NCBI RefSeq assembly: GCF_003634965.1 | Contig: NZ_RBXP01000014.1 | Location: 302,652-366,651, forward strand | Reading direction: 5' to 3' | Length of the DNA: 64,000 nucleotides | Source of the DNA: Azonexus fungiphilus | GTDB lineage: Bacteria > Pseudomonadota > Gammaproteobacteria > Burkholderiales > Rhodocyclaceae | Part shown: positions 49,614 to 58,677 of the stretch, piece by piece | Position numbering within the stretch: the stretch's first letter is position 1 | Layout: each line of letters opens with the position of its first letter | Notes under the pieces: generated by a model | Database searches by the model: none | Seen by the model: only the letters and a program-made list of their open reading frames with translations | Told to the model about the DNA's origin: nothing | Translations under genes and position numbers: made by a program

Positions 49614-50191
49614 GCGCTGCTCAGCGCCTGTGCCGGGGTGCCTGAGGCGGCGGTCGGCAAGGGCCGCGGCGCGGCGCGGCGGGGAACGCCTTCGTCGTCG
49701 AGCAGGCGGCCGATGCGGAAGAACACTTCGTGGCGCGAAAATGGCTTTTTCATGAAATCGTCGGCGCCGATGCGGGTGCCGAAGAACTGCTCCATCGCCT
49801 GCTCGTTGCCGCTCATCATGATCACCGGCGTGTCGCGCGTCGCTGCGTCGCGGCGGATCGCGCGCAGCGCCGCGAAACCGTTCATGCCGGGCAGCATGAT
49901 GTCGAGGAAGACGAGGTCGGGGCGCTTCTCGCGCAGCGCGACCAGGCCGCTTTCGGCGTCCAGGCACTCGATGGTTTCGTAGCCGGCCGAGCGCAGGAAC
50001 TTGCGCAGCACGGCAAGCACCGTTTTCGAATCGTCGATGATCAGCACCTGGGTGCCGATGCGCGCATCGACGCGCGGCTGCTGGCGCCTTTCTTCGGCGG
50101 CTTCGGCAGCCGCCGGCGTGGCCGCGGGTTGCGGCACCGTCACCGGCGCCGATCGGCCGAACAGGGCCTTGATCTGGTCGAAGATACCCAT
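49610..50191 (-). CDS. stand-alone receiver protein
   Basis: 193 residues from the ATG at 50191, preceded by GGAG; the longer ORF adds only 39 unlikely residues. An N-terminal amphipathic MGIFDQIKALFG and a Pro/Ala linker lead to one receiver domain with LIIDDS, LVFLDIMLPGMNG and MKKPF. About 25 residues follow, with no output domain. It resembles PilG/PilH-like or twitching-associated regulators, but no pil gene adjoins it. Confidence 0.8.
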   Translation of the reverse strand: MGIFDQIKALFGRSAPVTVPQPAATPAAAEAAEERRQQPRVDARIGTQVLIIDDSKTVLAVLRKFLRSAGYETIECLDAESGLVALREKRPDLVFLDIMLPGMNGFAALRAIRRDAATRDTPVIMMSGNEQAMEQFFGTRIGADDFMKKPFSRHEVFFRIGRLLDDEGVPRRAAPRPLPTAASGTPAQALSSA

Positions 50192-50315
50192 TGCTGCTTT
50201 CTCCGTAGTCACTGGCGCTTGTTTGCGCTCGTCGCGGGGCAATGCGGTATGGCCCCGGGGTGGTTCAATGCCGATCGCATTTGACCACGCCCGGGGGGTG
50301 ATTGCCACATTTTTT

Positions 50316-52931
50316 TTAGGGTTGATCGCCTCCGCCGAGCGCGCGCGTCACCACTTCGAGCACGTCGCGCGACAGGCCGGCGTGATCGCGGATGCGTTCG
50401 AGCGCGGCGCGGGCGTGGGCCTGGCGGCCGGCGTCGAACTTGGTCCAGCGGTCGAAGCTGCGCGCCAGGCGTGAGGCGACCTGCGGATTGCGGTCGTGCA
50501 GCGCCAGTATCTGCTCGGCCATGAAGGCGTAACCGCTGCCGTCGGCGGCGTTGAAGCGGACCAGGTTGGCACCGAAGGCGCGGATCAGCGCGTAGATCTT
50601 GTTCGGGTTGCCGAGATCGAAGGCCGGGTGGGAGGTCAGTGCCTTCACTGTGGCCAGCGTGTCCGGCCGGCGGCTGGTCGATTGCGCCTGCAGCCACTTG
50701 TCGACGACCAGCGCCTCGTCCTTCCATTGGGCGTAGAAGTCGGCGAGTGCCTGTTCGCGCTGCGGGCAGGCGGCGGCATTGACGTTGGCCAGCGCGGCGA
50801 GTGCCGCGAACTGGTCGGTCATGTTGTCGGCCGTCCTGAACTGCTGCAGCGCGAGTTGGCGCACGGCCAGCGTGTCGAGTTCGAGCAGGTAGGACAGGCA
50901 GAGATTGCGCAGGGCGCGACGGCCGGCCTGCTCGCTGCTCGGCGCGTAGGCTTCCTGCACGGTCAACCCGGCATAAAGCCCGGAAAACTCGCCTTCGAGC
51001 TGTTCGGCGAGATGGCGGCGCAGGCCGTTGCGGGCGGCGTGCAGGGCATCCGGATCGACCACGCTCATCAGTTCGGCGAGCGTCGTTTCGCCGGGCAGGG
51101 TCAGGGCTTCGGCAACGAAGGCGGCGCCGCGCTGGGCCTGCGTCTGCAGCAGCTTGCGCGCAGCGTCGACGAAGCTGGCGGGCCAGGTTGGTGTGCGGCC
51201 GGCGGCGATGGCTGCGGCGGCGTCGAGGATCAACTGCGTCGCCAGGCGCTGGCCGGCTTCCCAGGCGTTGAACGGGTCGGATTCATGCGCCAGCAGCACG
51301 GTCAGCTGTTCCGGCGTGTAGTCGAAATCGAGATAGACCGGCGCCGAGAAGTCGCGCAGCAGCGACGGCACAGGCTCGCCGGCAATGCCTTCGAAAACGA
51401 AGGATTGCGTCGTCGCCGTCAGTTGCAGCAGGCGCTCGCTGCCCGGCAGCAGGCTGCCGTCCTCGGCGAACAGCGCGACGCGCAGCGGGATCAGGTAGGG
51501 CGCATCGTCGCTGGCGCGCGGGTTGGCCTGCGTGCAGGTCAGCGTGTAGGTTTTGGTTTCTGCGTCAAAAAAGCCGTCGACCGTGACGCGCGGCGTGCCC
51601 GGCTGCTTGTACCAGCGCATGAACTGCGTGAAGTCGAAGCCGGAGGCGGCGGCCATTGCCGCGACGAAATCCTCGCAGGTCACGGCCTGGCCGTCGTGGC
51701 GGCGGAAGTATTCGTCCATGCCGGCGCTGAAGCCGTCGCGGCCGATCAGCGTCTGGATCATGCGGATGACTTCGGCGCCCTTTTCATAGACGGTGGCGGT
51801 GTAGAAATTGTTGATTTCCACGAAGCTCTCCGGGCGGATCGGGTGCGCCATCGGGCCGGCGTCTTCCGGGAACTGCGCGGCGCGCAGGCCGCGTACCTCG
51901 CGGATGCGGGCGGTCTGGCGGTTGTGCAGGTCGGCGCCGAATTCCTGGTCGCGGAACACGGTCAGCCCTTCCTTCAGCGAGAGCTGGAACCAGTCGCGGC
52001 AGGTGACGCGGTTGCCGGTCCAGTTGTGGAAATACTCGTGCGCGACGACGCGGTCGATGTTCTCGAAATCGACGTCGGTGGCGACATCCGGGCGGGCCAG
52101 CACATACTTGGTGTTGAAGATGTTGAGGCCCTTGTTTTCCATGGCGCCCATGTTGAAGTCGCCGACGGCGACGATCATGTAGTGGTCGAGGTCGCATTCG
52201 AGGCCGAAGCGTTCTTCGTCCCACTTCATGGATTTCTGCAGCGCCGCCATCGCGTGCGGACACTGGTCGAGCTTGCCCGGCTCGACGTAGATGGCGAGCT
52301 GGACGTCACGGCCGGAGGCGGTGCGGAAGCTGTCGCGCAGCACGTCGAGCTTGCCGGCGACCAGCGCGAACAGGTAGGCGGGCTTACGGAACGGATCGGC
52401 CCATTTCGCCCAGTGGCGGCCGTCGGCTTCCTCGCCGCTGGCCACCGGGTTGCCGTTGGCGAGCAGGACCGGATAGGTCGCCTGGTCGGCGTGCAGCGTC
52501 ACCGTGTAGGTCGCCATCACGTCCGGGCGGTCGAGGAACCAGGTGATGCGGCGGAAACCCTGCGCCTCGCATTGCGTGAAATAACCGTCCTTGGAACGGT
52601 ACATGCCGGACAGGCGGGTGTTGCCGTCGGGCTGGATGCGGACGACGGTGCGCAGCGTGAAGGCGTCGGGCAGGCCGTCGACGGTCAGGCGGGTCGGCGT
52701 CGCGGAAAATGCCGTTTTCTTGCCGTCGACCGTCAGATCCAGGGTTTCCAGCTCTTCGCCATCGAGCATCAGCGGCTGCGCGGCCAGCGCCGGGTTGCGG
52801 CGCATCGCCAGCGTCGCGGTGACGACGGTGCCGGCGCTTTCGATCGAGAAATCGAGGTCGACGGTGTCGATGAAGTAGGCGGGCGGCGTGTAGTCCTTCA
52901 GGTAGATCGTCTGCGGGGTGTCGGTTTTCAT
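50316..52931 (-). CDS. pepN: aminopeptidase N
   Basis: 871 residues of the M1 family, matching E. coli PepN in length (870). The substrate motif GAMENKGLNIFN and the zinc site HEYFHNW with the downstream glutamate in LKEGLTVFRDQEF are present. The C terminus is the long helical domain of PepN. It trims N-terminal residues from peptides in the cytoplasm. It is divergent from tonB across a 130-bp region with two strong palindromes. Confidence 0.96.
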   Translation of the reverse strand: MKTDTPQTIYLKDYTPPAYFIDTVDLDFSIESAGTVVTATLAMRRNPALAAQPLMLDGEELETLDLTVDGKKTAFSATPTRLTVDGLPDAFTLRTVVRIQPDGNTRLSGMYRSKDGYFTQCEAQGFRRITWFLDRPDVMATYTVTLHADQATYPVLLANGNPVASGEEADGRHWAKWADPFRKPAYLFALVAGKLDVLRDSFRTASGRDVQLAIYVEPGKLDQCPHAMAALQKSMKWDEERFGLECDLDHYMIVAVGDFNMGAMENKGLNIFNTKYVLARPDVATDVDFENIDRVVAHEYFHNWTGNRVTCRDWFQLSLKEGLTVFRDQEFGADLHNRQTARIREVRGLRAAQFPEDAGPMAHPIRPESFVEINNFYTATVYEKGAEVIRMIQTLIGRDGFSAGMDEYFRRHDGQAVTCEDFVAAMAAASGFDFTQFMRWYKQPGTPRVTVDGFFDAETKTYTLTCTQANPRASDDAPYLIPLRVALFAEDGSLLPGSERLLQLTATTQSFVFEGIAGEPVPSLLRDFSAPVYLDFDYTPEQLTVLLAHESDPFNAWEAGQRLATQLILDAAAAIAAGRTPTWPASFVDAARKLLQTQAQRGAAFVAEALTLPGETTLAELMSVVDPDALHAARNGLRRHLAEQLEGEFSGLYAGLTVQEAYAPSSEQAGRRALRNLCLSYLLELDTLAVRQLALQQFRTADNMTDQFAALAALANVNAAACPQREQALADFYAQWKDEALVVDKWLQAQSTSRRPDTLATVKALTSHPAFDLGNPNKIYALIRAFGANLVRFNAADGSGYAFMAEQILALHDRNPQVASRLARSFDRWTKFDAGRQAHARAALERIRDHAGLSRDVLEVVTRALGGGDQP

Positions 52932-52977
52932 GGTCGGGGTCGGGTTCCGGGGAGGTCGGCGATGATACCTGCGGCGT

Positions 52978-53000
52978 GCCTGCGACGATATGTCGCAGGC
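52978..53000. promoter_or_regulatory. 23-bp palindrome between pepN and tonB
   Basis: GCCTGCGAC-GATAT-GTCGCAGGC has perfect 9-bp arms. Its location between divergent genes and its AT centre suit a dimeric regulator. It does not match the Fur consensus. Confidence 0.5.
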
Positions 53001-53005
53001 TGCGC

Positions 53006-53038
53006 GCGGCCGGTCGGGGTGCGACCCGGCCGCTTCTT
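53006..53038 (+). terminator. GC-rich hairpin upstream of tonB
   Basis: Inverted arms around GCGGCCGG and CCGGCCGC, with a GTCG/CGAC extension, are followed by TTCTT. It could end a short leader transcript or be part of control of tonB. Confidence 0.35.
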
Positions 53039-53060
53039 GCGTATCATCCGTGGGCTCCGA

Positions 53061-53741
53061 ATGATGTCATCTGCCACCGTGCCGCGCCAGCCGTCTTCCC
53101 TTGCCGAACCGCAAAACCCGCCCAGCCAGCGCTGGCTCGGCGTCGCCGTGGTCCTCGTCGCGCACGGCCTGGCGGTGTGGGCGCTGATGGCGCACCGGCT
53201 GCTGCCGACGCCGGACGAGGCGGTGACGCTGATGGTCAATTTCATCGCCCCGCCGGCGCCGCAGCAGGTCGCGCCGAAGCCGGCGCCGAAACCGCCGGAA
53301 CCCAAGCCGCTGCCGAAGCCGCCGGTCCGCCAGCTGGTCGCCGAAGGGCCGCCGCGGACGCCGGACGAACCGGTCGCGCCGCCGGCACCGCCGACCCCGA
53401 CGCCGGCGGTCGAAGCCCCGGCGCCGGCGATGCCGCTGCCGGTCGGTCCGGTGGCGCTCGGCGGCGAACTGTCGGTGGTCTGTCCGGAGCGTCGGGCACC
53501 GGCGTATCCGCCGTTGTCGCGGCGGCTCGGCGAGACCGGCAAGGTGGTCCTGCGCGTCACCCTCGACGAATCCGGCAAGGTCGCGCAGGCCAGCATCGAC
53601 CGCAGCAGCGGTTTCGCCCGCCTCGACGAGGCGGCGCTGAGCGCGGTGCGCGGCTGGCGGTGCACGCCGGCGCAACGCAACGGCCGGCCGGTCCAGGCGA
53701 CCGCCGTGCAACCCTTTAATTTCGTTCTCGAAGGAAACTGA
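53061..53741 (+). CDS. tonB: TonB energy-transducing protein
   Basis: 226 residues from the ATG at 53061. A single membrane anchor (about 27-46) with the transmembrane histidine in VAHGLAVWAL is followed by a long Pro/Ala/Lys linker (70-135). The C-terminal TonB domain has YPPLSRRLGETGKVVLRV and ending FNFVLEGN. It passes proton-motive energy from ExbB-ExbD to outer-membrane receptors. The exbB gene starts 3 bp after its stop. Confidence 0.93.
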   Translation: MMSSATVPRQPSSLAEPQNPPSQRWLGVAVVLVAHGLAVWALMAHRLLPTPDEAVTLMVNFIAPPAPQQVAPKPAPKPPEPKPLPKPPVRQLVAEGPPRTPDEPVAPPAPPTPTPAVEAPAPAMPLPVGPVALGGELSVVCPERRAPAYPPLSRRLGETGKVVLRVTLDESGKVAQASIDRSSGFARLDEAALSAVRGWRCTPAQRNGRPVQATAVQPFNFVLEGN

Positions 53742-53744
53742 TCC

Positions 53745-54473
53745 ATGGAACAGTCGGTCGTCGTCGAAGGCCTGGGTTTCGCCCACTTTCTCGCGCACGC
53801 GGACATCGTCGGGCGCATCGTGCTCGCCATGCTGCTGGCGCTGTCGCTGGCGAGCTGGTACCTGATCGTCACCAAGTGGCTGGGCAACTACCTGGCGCAG
53901 CGGCAGGCGCAAGCCTTCCTGCAGCGCTTCTGGCAGGGCGGTTCGCGTAGCGGCCTGGGCCAGCGCGTGCGCGCCGAGAAGATCGACAACGCCTTCGCCC
54001 GCCTGGCGCTGAGCGCGGTCGATGCGGCCGATGAGGCGGCGCAGGGCGACGACAACCTGGCCACCGCCGGCGGTCTTGCCGAGTACCTGACGCGCACGCT
54101 GAACAACGCGATCGACCAGGAGGCGGCGGCGTCCGAGCACGGCCTGACGGTGCTCGCCTCGGCCGGCTCGGCGGCGCCCTACATCGGCCTGTTCGGCACC
54201 GTCTGGGGCATCTACCACGCGCTGGTGCAGATCGGCCTGTCCGGCCAGGGTACGCTCGACAAGGTCGCCGGCCCGGTCGGCGAGGCGCTGATCATGACCG
54301 CCCTCGGGCTGGCCGTGGCGATCCCGGCGGTCCTCGCCTACAACGCCTTCAACCGGCGCAACCGCTTGTGGCTGGCCCGCCTCGAAGGTTTCGCCCACGA
54401 TCTCTACGTGCTGCTGACGGTGAAAAACGAGCCCGCCGGCACGTCGACCGTGAACACCCTGCGGAGAGCGTGA
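53745..54473 (+). CDS. exbB: biopolymer transport protein ExbB
   Basis: 242 residues with three membrane segments (about 22-45, 135-160, 175-200) and the conserved AAPYIGLFGTVWGIYHAL and GEALIMTALGLAVAIPAVLAY. It forms the stator-like channel with ExbD. Its stop shares a base with the exbD start region. Confidence 0.94.
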   Translation: MEQSVVVEGLGFAHFLAHADIVGRIVLAMLLALSLASWYLIVTKWLGNYLAQRQAQAFLQRFWQGGSRSGLGQRVRAEKIDNAFARLALSAVDAADEAAQGDDNLATAGGLAEYLTRTLNNAIDQEAAASEHGLTVLASAGSAAPYIGLFGTVWGIYHALVQIGLSGQGTLDKVAGPVGEALIMTALGLAVAIPAVLAYNAFNRRNRLWLARLEGFAHDLYVLLTVKNEPAGTSTVNTLRRA

Positions 54474-54904
54474 TGGCCGGCGCGGGCGACTTCCGCCGCT
54501 ACCGCGGCAAGGCCGGCGACGGGCCGAAGGCCGAGATGAACGTGGTTCCGCTGGTCGACGTGATGCTGGTGCTGCTGGTCATCTTCATCGTCACCGCGCC
54601 GCTGCTCACGCATGCGGTCAAGATCGACCTGCCGCGCGCGGCGAGCACGGTCAACCTGACCAAGCCCGAGCACATCGAGTTCGGCCTGCGCGAGAACGGC
54701 GAGATGTTCTGGAACGGCGAGGCGGTCAGCCTCGACGAGCTGTCCGCGCGCAGCGCTGCCGCCGCCCGCCAGGAACCGCCGCCGGAACTGCACATCCGCG
54801 CCGACCGGCTGGTGCCCTACGAGAAGGTGGCCCAGGTGATGGCCATCGCCGCCCGCAACGGCCTGGCGCGCATCGGCTTCGTTTCGGACCCGGCGGCGCC
54901 TTAG
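54473..54904 (+). CDS. exbD: biopolymer transport protein ExbD
   Basis: 143 residues from the ATG at 54473, overlapping the exbB stop. One N-terminal membrane segment carries the proton-path aspartate D29 in VVPLVDVMLVLLVIF. A periplasmic domain follows. It works with ExbB and TonB. Confidence 0.94.
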   Translation: MAGAGDFRRYRGKAGDGPKAEMNVVPLVDVMLVLLVIFIVTAPLLTHAVKIDLPRAASTVNLTKPEHIEFGLRENGEMFWNGEAVSLDELSARSAAAARQEPPPELHIRADRLVPYEKVAQVMAIAARNGLARIGFVSDPAAP

Positions 54905-54917
54905 GGATAACCCAGTG

Positions 54918-54945
54918 TTGAATCGCCTGCCCGCCAAGGCATAAT
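54918..54945 (+). promoter_or_regulatory. candidate sigma-70 promoter of the hybrid kinase
   Basis: TTGAAT (54918-54923) and CATAAT (54940-54945) are separated by 16 bases and lie 33 bp before the ATG, which has a GAGGAGG site. Confidence 0.5.
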
Positions 54946-54978
54946 CGCGGCGGGGCTAACGGCGAGGAGGGGCGGCGG

Positions 54979-57585
54979 ATGCGGGGAGAGCGGCGACACA
55001 TCGTTGCCCTGGTGCTGCTGCCGACCTTGCTGTCGCTGGCGCTGCTGCTCTTTTTCCTGCGCGGTTCGCTGCACGAATGGGCGCTGCAGCGCTGGGCCGA
55101 GGACAACCAGGCCTTCGTCGACGCGCTGGCGGCGCGGATCGACGCCGAAATCGAGCAACCGCTGCAACTGTTGCGCCTTGCCGCGCAGACCCCGGCCTTC
55201 CGCGACCTGCCGGCGCTGGCGGCGATCGATCCGGCGCTCAACGGCATTCCCGAGACGGTCGACCCGGAAAAACACCAGATTCTCGAAAGCCTGCGTCGCC
55301 AGGCCGGCTTTTCGGCACTGTTCGTGCTGACGCCGAGCGGCGACCACTATATTTCGCATCCGTTCTCGGTCCAGCGCTCGCTGCGCAAGTACAACCTCGC
55401 CGACCGCGCCTATTTCCGCCAGGCCGCGGCGACCGGCAAAGCCGTGGTCTCGGACGGCTTCATCGGCGCCGACGGCGTGCCCGGCGTGGCCATCGACGTT
55501 CCGGTCAGCGATGGCGACGGCCGCATCGTCCTCCACCTCGGCGGCGTCATCCACCTGCAGCGGCTCGGCGAGTTGCTGGCGGCGCCGAAGATCGCGCCCT
55601 TCGAGCGCGCCGTGCTCTTCGACCGCGCCGGCACCCGGGTTGCCGACTCCAGCGGTGGCCGCATCGACGATGCGGCGGCGACGCCGGCGGTGGTCGGCAT
55701 GAGCCGGATGGTCGACGCCGAGGGCCAGGCCTGGCTGCGTTTCGGCACGCCCCTGCGTCACGGCTGGCGACTGGTGCTCGAGCGCAGCGAGGCGGCGCTG
55801 AACGCGGCGATCGCGCCGCAGGTGTACCGGGTGATGGGGCTGGTCGGGCTGATGGTGCTGGTGCCCTGCCTGATCGGCATGCTGCTCGCGTTCCGTTTCA
55901 GCCGCCGCTGGCGGCGCGCCGACCAGGCCCTGCTGGCGGCCAAGGACGAGCTCGAGCAGCGGGTGGTCGAGCGCACCGCGGCGCTGCAGCTGTCGGAGGC
56001 GCGTTACCGCAGCCTGTTCGAGACGACCGGCGAGGCGGTGCTGATCCTCGACGACCTGCGCATCGTCGATTGCAACCCGGCGGCGGTGACGCTGTTCGGT
56101 GCCGACAGCCGTGCGGCGCTGCTCGGCCATTCGCCGATCGAACTGTCGCCGCCGCTGCAGCCCGACGGCGAGAAGTCGGCAACCCTGGGCGCGCGCCTGA
56201 TCGGCGCGGCGCTGGCCGGCGAGACCCCGCGCTTCGAATGGAACCACCAGCGCCTGGTCGATCGCCAGCCGTTCACCGCCGAAGTCATGCTCGCCCGCAT
56301 CCGCCTCGACGACCGCGACCTGGTCCAGTGCGCGCTGCGCGACATCAGCGAGCGCCGTCGTCTCGACGCCGAGCTTGCCGCTTACCGCGGTCATCTCGAG
56401 GAACTGGTCGCGCAGCGTACCGGGGAGCTGGAACTGGCAAGGCGTGCGGCCGAGAGCGCCAGCATCGCCAAGAGCGCCTTCCTGGCCAACATGAGCCACG
56501 AGATCCGGACGCCGATGAACGCCATCCTCGGCATGGCCCGGATGGTGCGCAAGGGCGGCCTCAGCGAGGCGCAGGCTGGGCAGATGGACAAGCTCGAGGT
56601 GGCCAGCGCGCACCTGCTCGAAATTATCAACGCGGTGCTCGACCTGTCGAAGATCGAGGCCGGCCGCTTCACGCTCGAGACGCAGCCGCTGCAGGCGGCG
56701 GCGGTGGTCGCCAACGTCGTCTCGATGGTGCTCGAGCGGGCCCGCGAGCAAGGCCTGGCGCTGCGCAGCGAACTGCCGCCGCGGCTGCCGCCCTTGCTCG
56801 GCGACCCGACACGGCTGCAGCAGGCGCTACTCAACTACGTCGGCAATGCGCTCAAGTTCACGCCGCAGGGCAGCGTCGTCATCCGCCTGACGGTGCTTGC
56901 CGAAGACGCCGCCACGGTGACCCTGCGCTTCGCCGTCGAGGACAGCGGCATCGGCATTCCCGAAGCGGTGCTGCCGCGCCTGTTCGAGGCCTTCGAGCAG
57001 GCCGATGTCTCGATCACCCGCGACTACGGCGGCACCGGCCTCGGCCTGGCGATCACCCGCAAGCTGGCCCGGCTGATGGGTGGCGACGCCGGCGTCAGCA
57101 GCACGCCCGGGGTCGGCAGCAGTTTCTGGTTCACCGTCTGCCTGGCCCGCGACCTGGCGCCGGCCTCGCCGCAGCCCTGTGCCGGCGACGCCGAAACGGC
57201 GCTGCGCCGCGATTTTGCCGGCCGCCGCGTGCTGCTGGTCGAGGACGAGCCGGTCAACCGCGAGATCGCCGTCTGCCAGCTCGAGGATTTCGGCCTGTGC
57301 GTGGACCAGGCGGTCGATGGCGTCGAGGCCGTCGCGCTGGCCGGTGCGACGACCTACGACCTGATCCTGATGGACATGCAGATGCCGCGCCTGGACGGCC
57401 TGCAGGCGACCCGGGCGATCCGCGCGCTGCCCGGTGGAGCGGCGGTGCCGATCGTGGCGATGACGGCCAACGCCTTCGCCGAGGATCGCGCCCTCTGCCT
57501 GGCTGCCGGCATGGACGATTTCCTTGCCAAGCCGGTGCTGCCCGAGCGTCTGGCCGAGACGCTGCACCGCCGCCTGGCCGGCTGA
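54979..57585 (+). CDS. hybrid sensor histidine kinase (dCACHE-type, PAS, receiver)
   Basis: 868 residues. A periplasmic cache-type sensor lies between membrane segments at about 10-27 and 283-306. A PAS domain follows at about 340-460. HisKA has the phosphorylated H507 in MSHEIRTPMNAILGM. The ATPase has GIGIPEAVLPRLFEAFEQAD and GGTGLGL. The C-terminal receiver has D799 in LILMDMQMPRLDG. It likely relays phosphate to a separate Hpt partner not seen nearby. The ligand is unknown. Confidence 0.93.
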   Translation: MRGERRHIVALVLLPTLLSLALLLFFLRGSLHEWALQRWAEDNQAFVDALAARIDAEIEQPLQLLRLAAQTPAFRDLPALAAIDPALNGIPETVDPEKHQILESLRRQAGFSALFVLTPSGDHYISHPFSVQRSLRKYNLADRAYFRQAAATGKAVVSDGFIGADGVPGVAIDVPVSDGDGRIVLHLGGVIHLQRLGELLAAPKIAPFERAVLFDRAGTRVADSSGGRIDDAAATPAVVGMSRMVDAEGQAWLRFGTPLRHGWRLVLERSEAALNAAIAPQVYRVMGLVGLMVLVPCLIGMLLAFRFSRRWRRADQALLAAKDELEQRVVERTAALQLSEARYRSLFETTGEAVLILDDLRIVDCNPAAVTLFGADSRAALLGHSPIELSPPLQPDGEKSATLGARLIGAALAGETPRFEWNHQRLVDRQPFTAEVMLARIRLDDRDLVQCALRDISERRRLDAELAAYRGHLEELVAQRTGELELARRAAESASIAKSAFLANMSHEIRTPMNAILGMARMVRKGGLSEAQAGQMDKLEVASAHLLEIINAVLDLSKIEAGRFTLETQPLQAAAVVANVVSMVLERAREQGLALRSELPPRLPPLLGDPTRLQQALLNYVGNALKFTPQGSVVIRLTVLAEDAATVTLRFAVEDSGIGIPEAVLPRLFEAFEQADVSITRDYGGTGLGLAITRKLARLMGGDAGVSSTPGVGSSFWFTVCLARDLAPASPQPCAGDAETALRRDFAGRRVLLVEDEPVNREIAVCQLEDFGLCVDQAVDGVEAVALAGATTYDLILMDMQMPRLDGLQATRAIRALPGGAAVPIVAMTANAFAEDRALCLAAGMDDFLAKPVLPERLAETLHRRLAG

Positions 57586-57589
57586 GCGC

Positions 57590-58192
57590 TTACCGGCGCT
57601 GCCAGACCTGCCAGCGTTCGCGGCCGGAAAATACCGGAATCGAGTCGTCGACCGTGACATCCTCGAGGCAGTCGAAGGCCGGAGCGAGGAGGTCAGCCAG
57701 TTCTTCGCCGCGGATGCCGAAAGGCGGTCCCTTCAACTGGTCGCAGACGAAGAAGCAGCCGGCGAGCAGGCCGCCCGGCGGCAGCAGCGCGGCGACCTGG
57801 CGGCCCCAGTCGGCCCACAGCTTGCGCGGCAGCGCGCAGAGGAAGGCGCGCTCGTAGATCAGTTGCGGCGGCGGCGCCGGCCGGTAGTTGAAAAAGTCGG
57901 CGCAGACGAGGTCGACCGTGATATTGCCGAGCACGGCGCGGGCCCGTTCGACGGCGACCGGCGAGAAGTCGAGCGCCGTCACCGGCCAGCCGAGGCCGGC
58001 CAGGTGGGCGGCTTCCCAGCCGCTGCCGCAGCCCGGGATCAGCGTCCGCAGCGGCGCCCGGCCGGCGGCGAAGGCGGCCAGCGCGGCCGGCACGCCGCCG
58101 GCGTCCCAGGGCGTGACGCCGGCGGCGAAGCGCTGGCACCAGAAATCCGGGTGTTCGGGACGCTGGCTGTCCGGCTTGTCGGCGCCGCTCAT
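57590..58192 (-). CDS. SAM-dependent methyltransferase (thiopurine methyltransferase-like)
   Basis: 200 residues from the ATG at 58192, which overlaps the upstream stop. The N-terminal WCQRFAAGVTPWDAGGVP and the SAM site LIPGCGSGWEAAHLAGLGW with DFSPVAVE are typical of TPMT-type small-molecule methyltransferases. The substrate is unknown; a thiol or metalloid such as selenium or tellurium is possible. It is co-transcribed with the thioredoxin-fold gene. Confidence 0.85.
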   Translation of the reverse strand: MSGADKPDSQRPEHPDFWCQRFAAGVTPWDAGGVPAALAAFAAGRAPLRTLIPGCGSGWEAAHLAGLGWPVTALDFSPVAVERARAVLGNITVDLVCADFFNYRPAPPPQLIYERAFLCALPRKLWADWGRQVAALLPPGGLLAGCFFVCDQLKGPPFGIRGEELADLLAPAFDCLEDVTVDDSIPVFSGRERWQVWQRR

Positions 58193-58677
58193 CGCTGCCT
58201 GAGCGCCTGCATCGATTGCTCGATGGCGTTCTCGAGATAGCTCTGGTAGAAGTCGGGCAGCCGGGCGCCGACGATCGGCGGGTGCAGCTGGCGGCCGTCC
58301 GGGCCGTAGAAGGCGACCACCGGCACCAGACGGATGCGCTCGCTGGCGGCGAAGGCGGCGTGGCTGGTCGGCCGGCCGGCGAAGTCGGCGAGCGGCGCGT
58401 CGCTGTCCTGGCCGATTTCGCGGATGACGACGCGGCCGGCGTAGCGCGGATCGGCGGCAAGCGGCCCGAGGAAGTCGCGCTTGACCGCGCGGCAGAAGGC
58501 GCAGTCGGCACGGCTGTAGAGCACGATCAGCGGGCCGCCGGCAGCGGCCGCCTGGCGCGCCTCGGCAGCCAGCCCGACGGCCGGCGCGAGGCCGCCGGCG
58601 GCCGGGGCGGCCAGCGGCAGGCATGCTAGAATCAGGCCTCCGATCAGCCTGTACAACGATTTCCAGGATTGCCTCAT
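58189..58677 (-). CDS. exported thioredoxin-fold protein
   Basis: 162 residues from the ATG at 58677. A signal peptide ends near APAAG (residue 27). The thioredoxin-type CxxC is C59-C62 (ADCAFCRAV), and LVPVV supplies the cis-proline loop near 125. It probably acts as a periplasmic thiol-disulfide oxidoreductase. A GGAG lies about 6 bases upstream. Its start codon overlaps that of the divergent hemC gene by two bases. Confidence 0.82.
   Translation of the reverse strand: MRQSWKSLYRLIGGLILACLPLAAPAAGGLAPAVGLAAEARQAAAAGGPLIVLYSRADCAFCRAVKRDFLGPLAADPRYAGRVVIREIGQDSDAPLADFAGRPTSHAAFAASERIRLVPVVAFYGPDGRQLHPPIVGARLPDFYQSYLENAIEQSMQALRQR
58624..58632 (+). promoter_or_regulatory. candidate extended -10 of hemC
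   Basis: TGC-TAGAAT lies 43 bp before the hemC ATG, inside the coding region of the divergent thioredoxin-fold gene. No good -35 is present, as expected for an extended -10 promoter. Confidence 0.45.
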
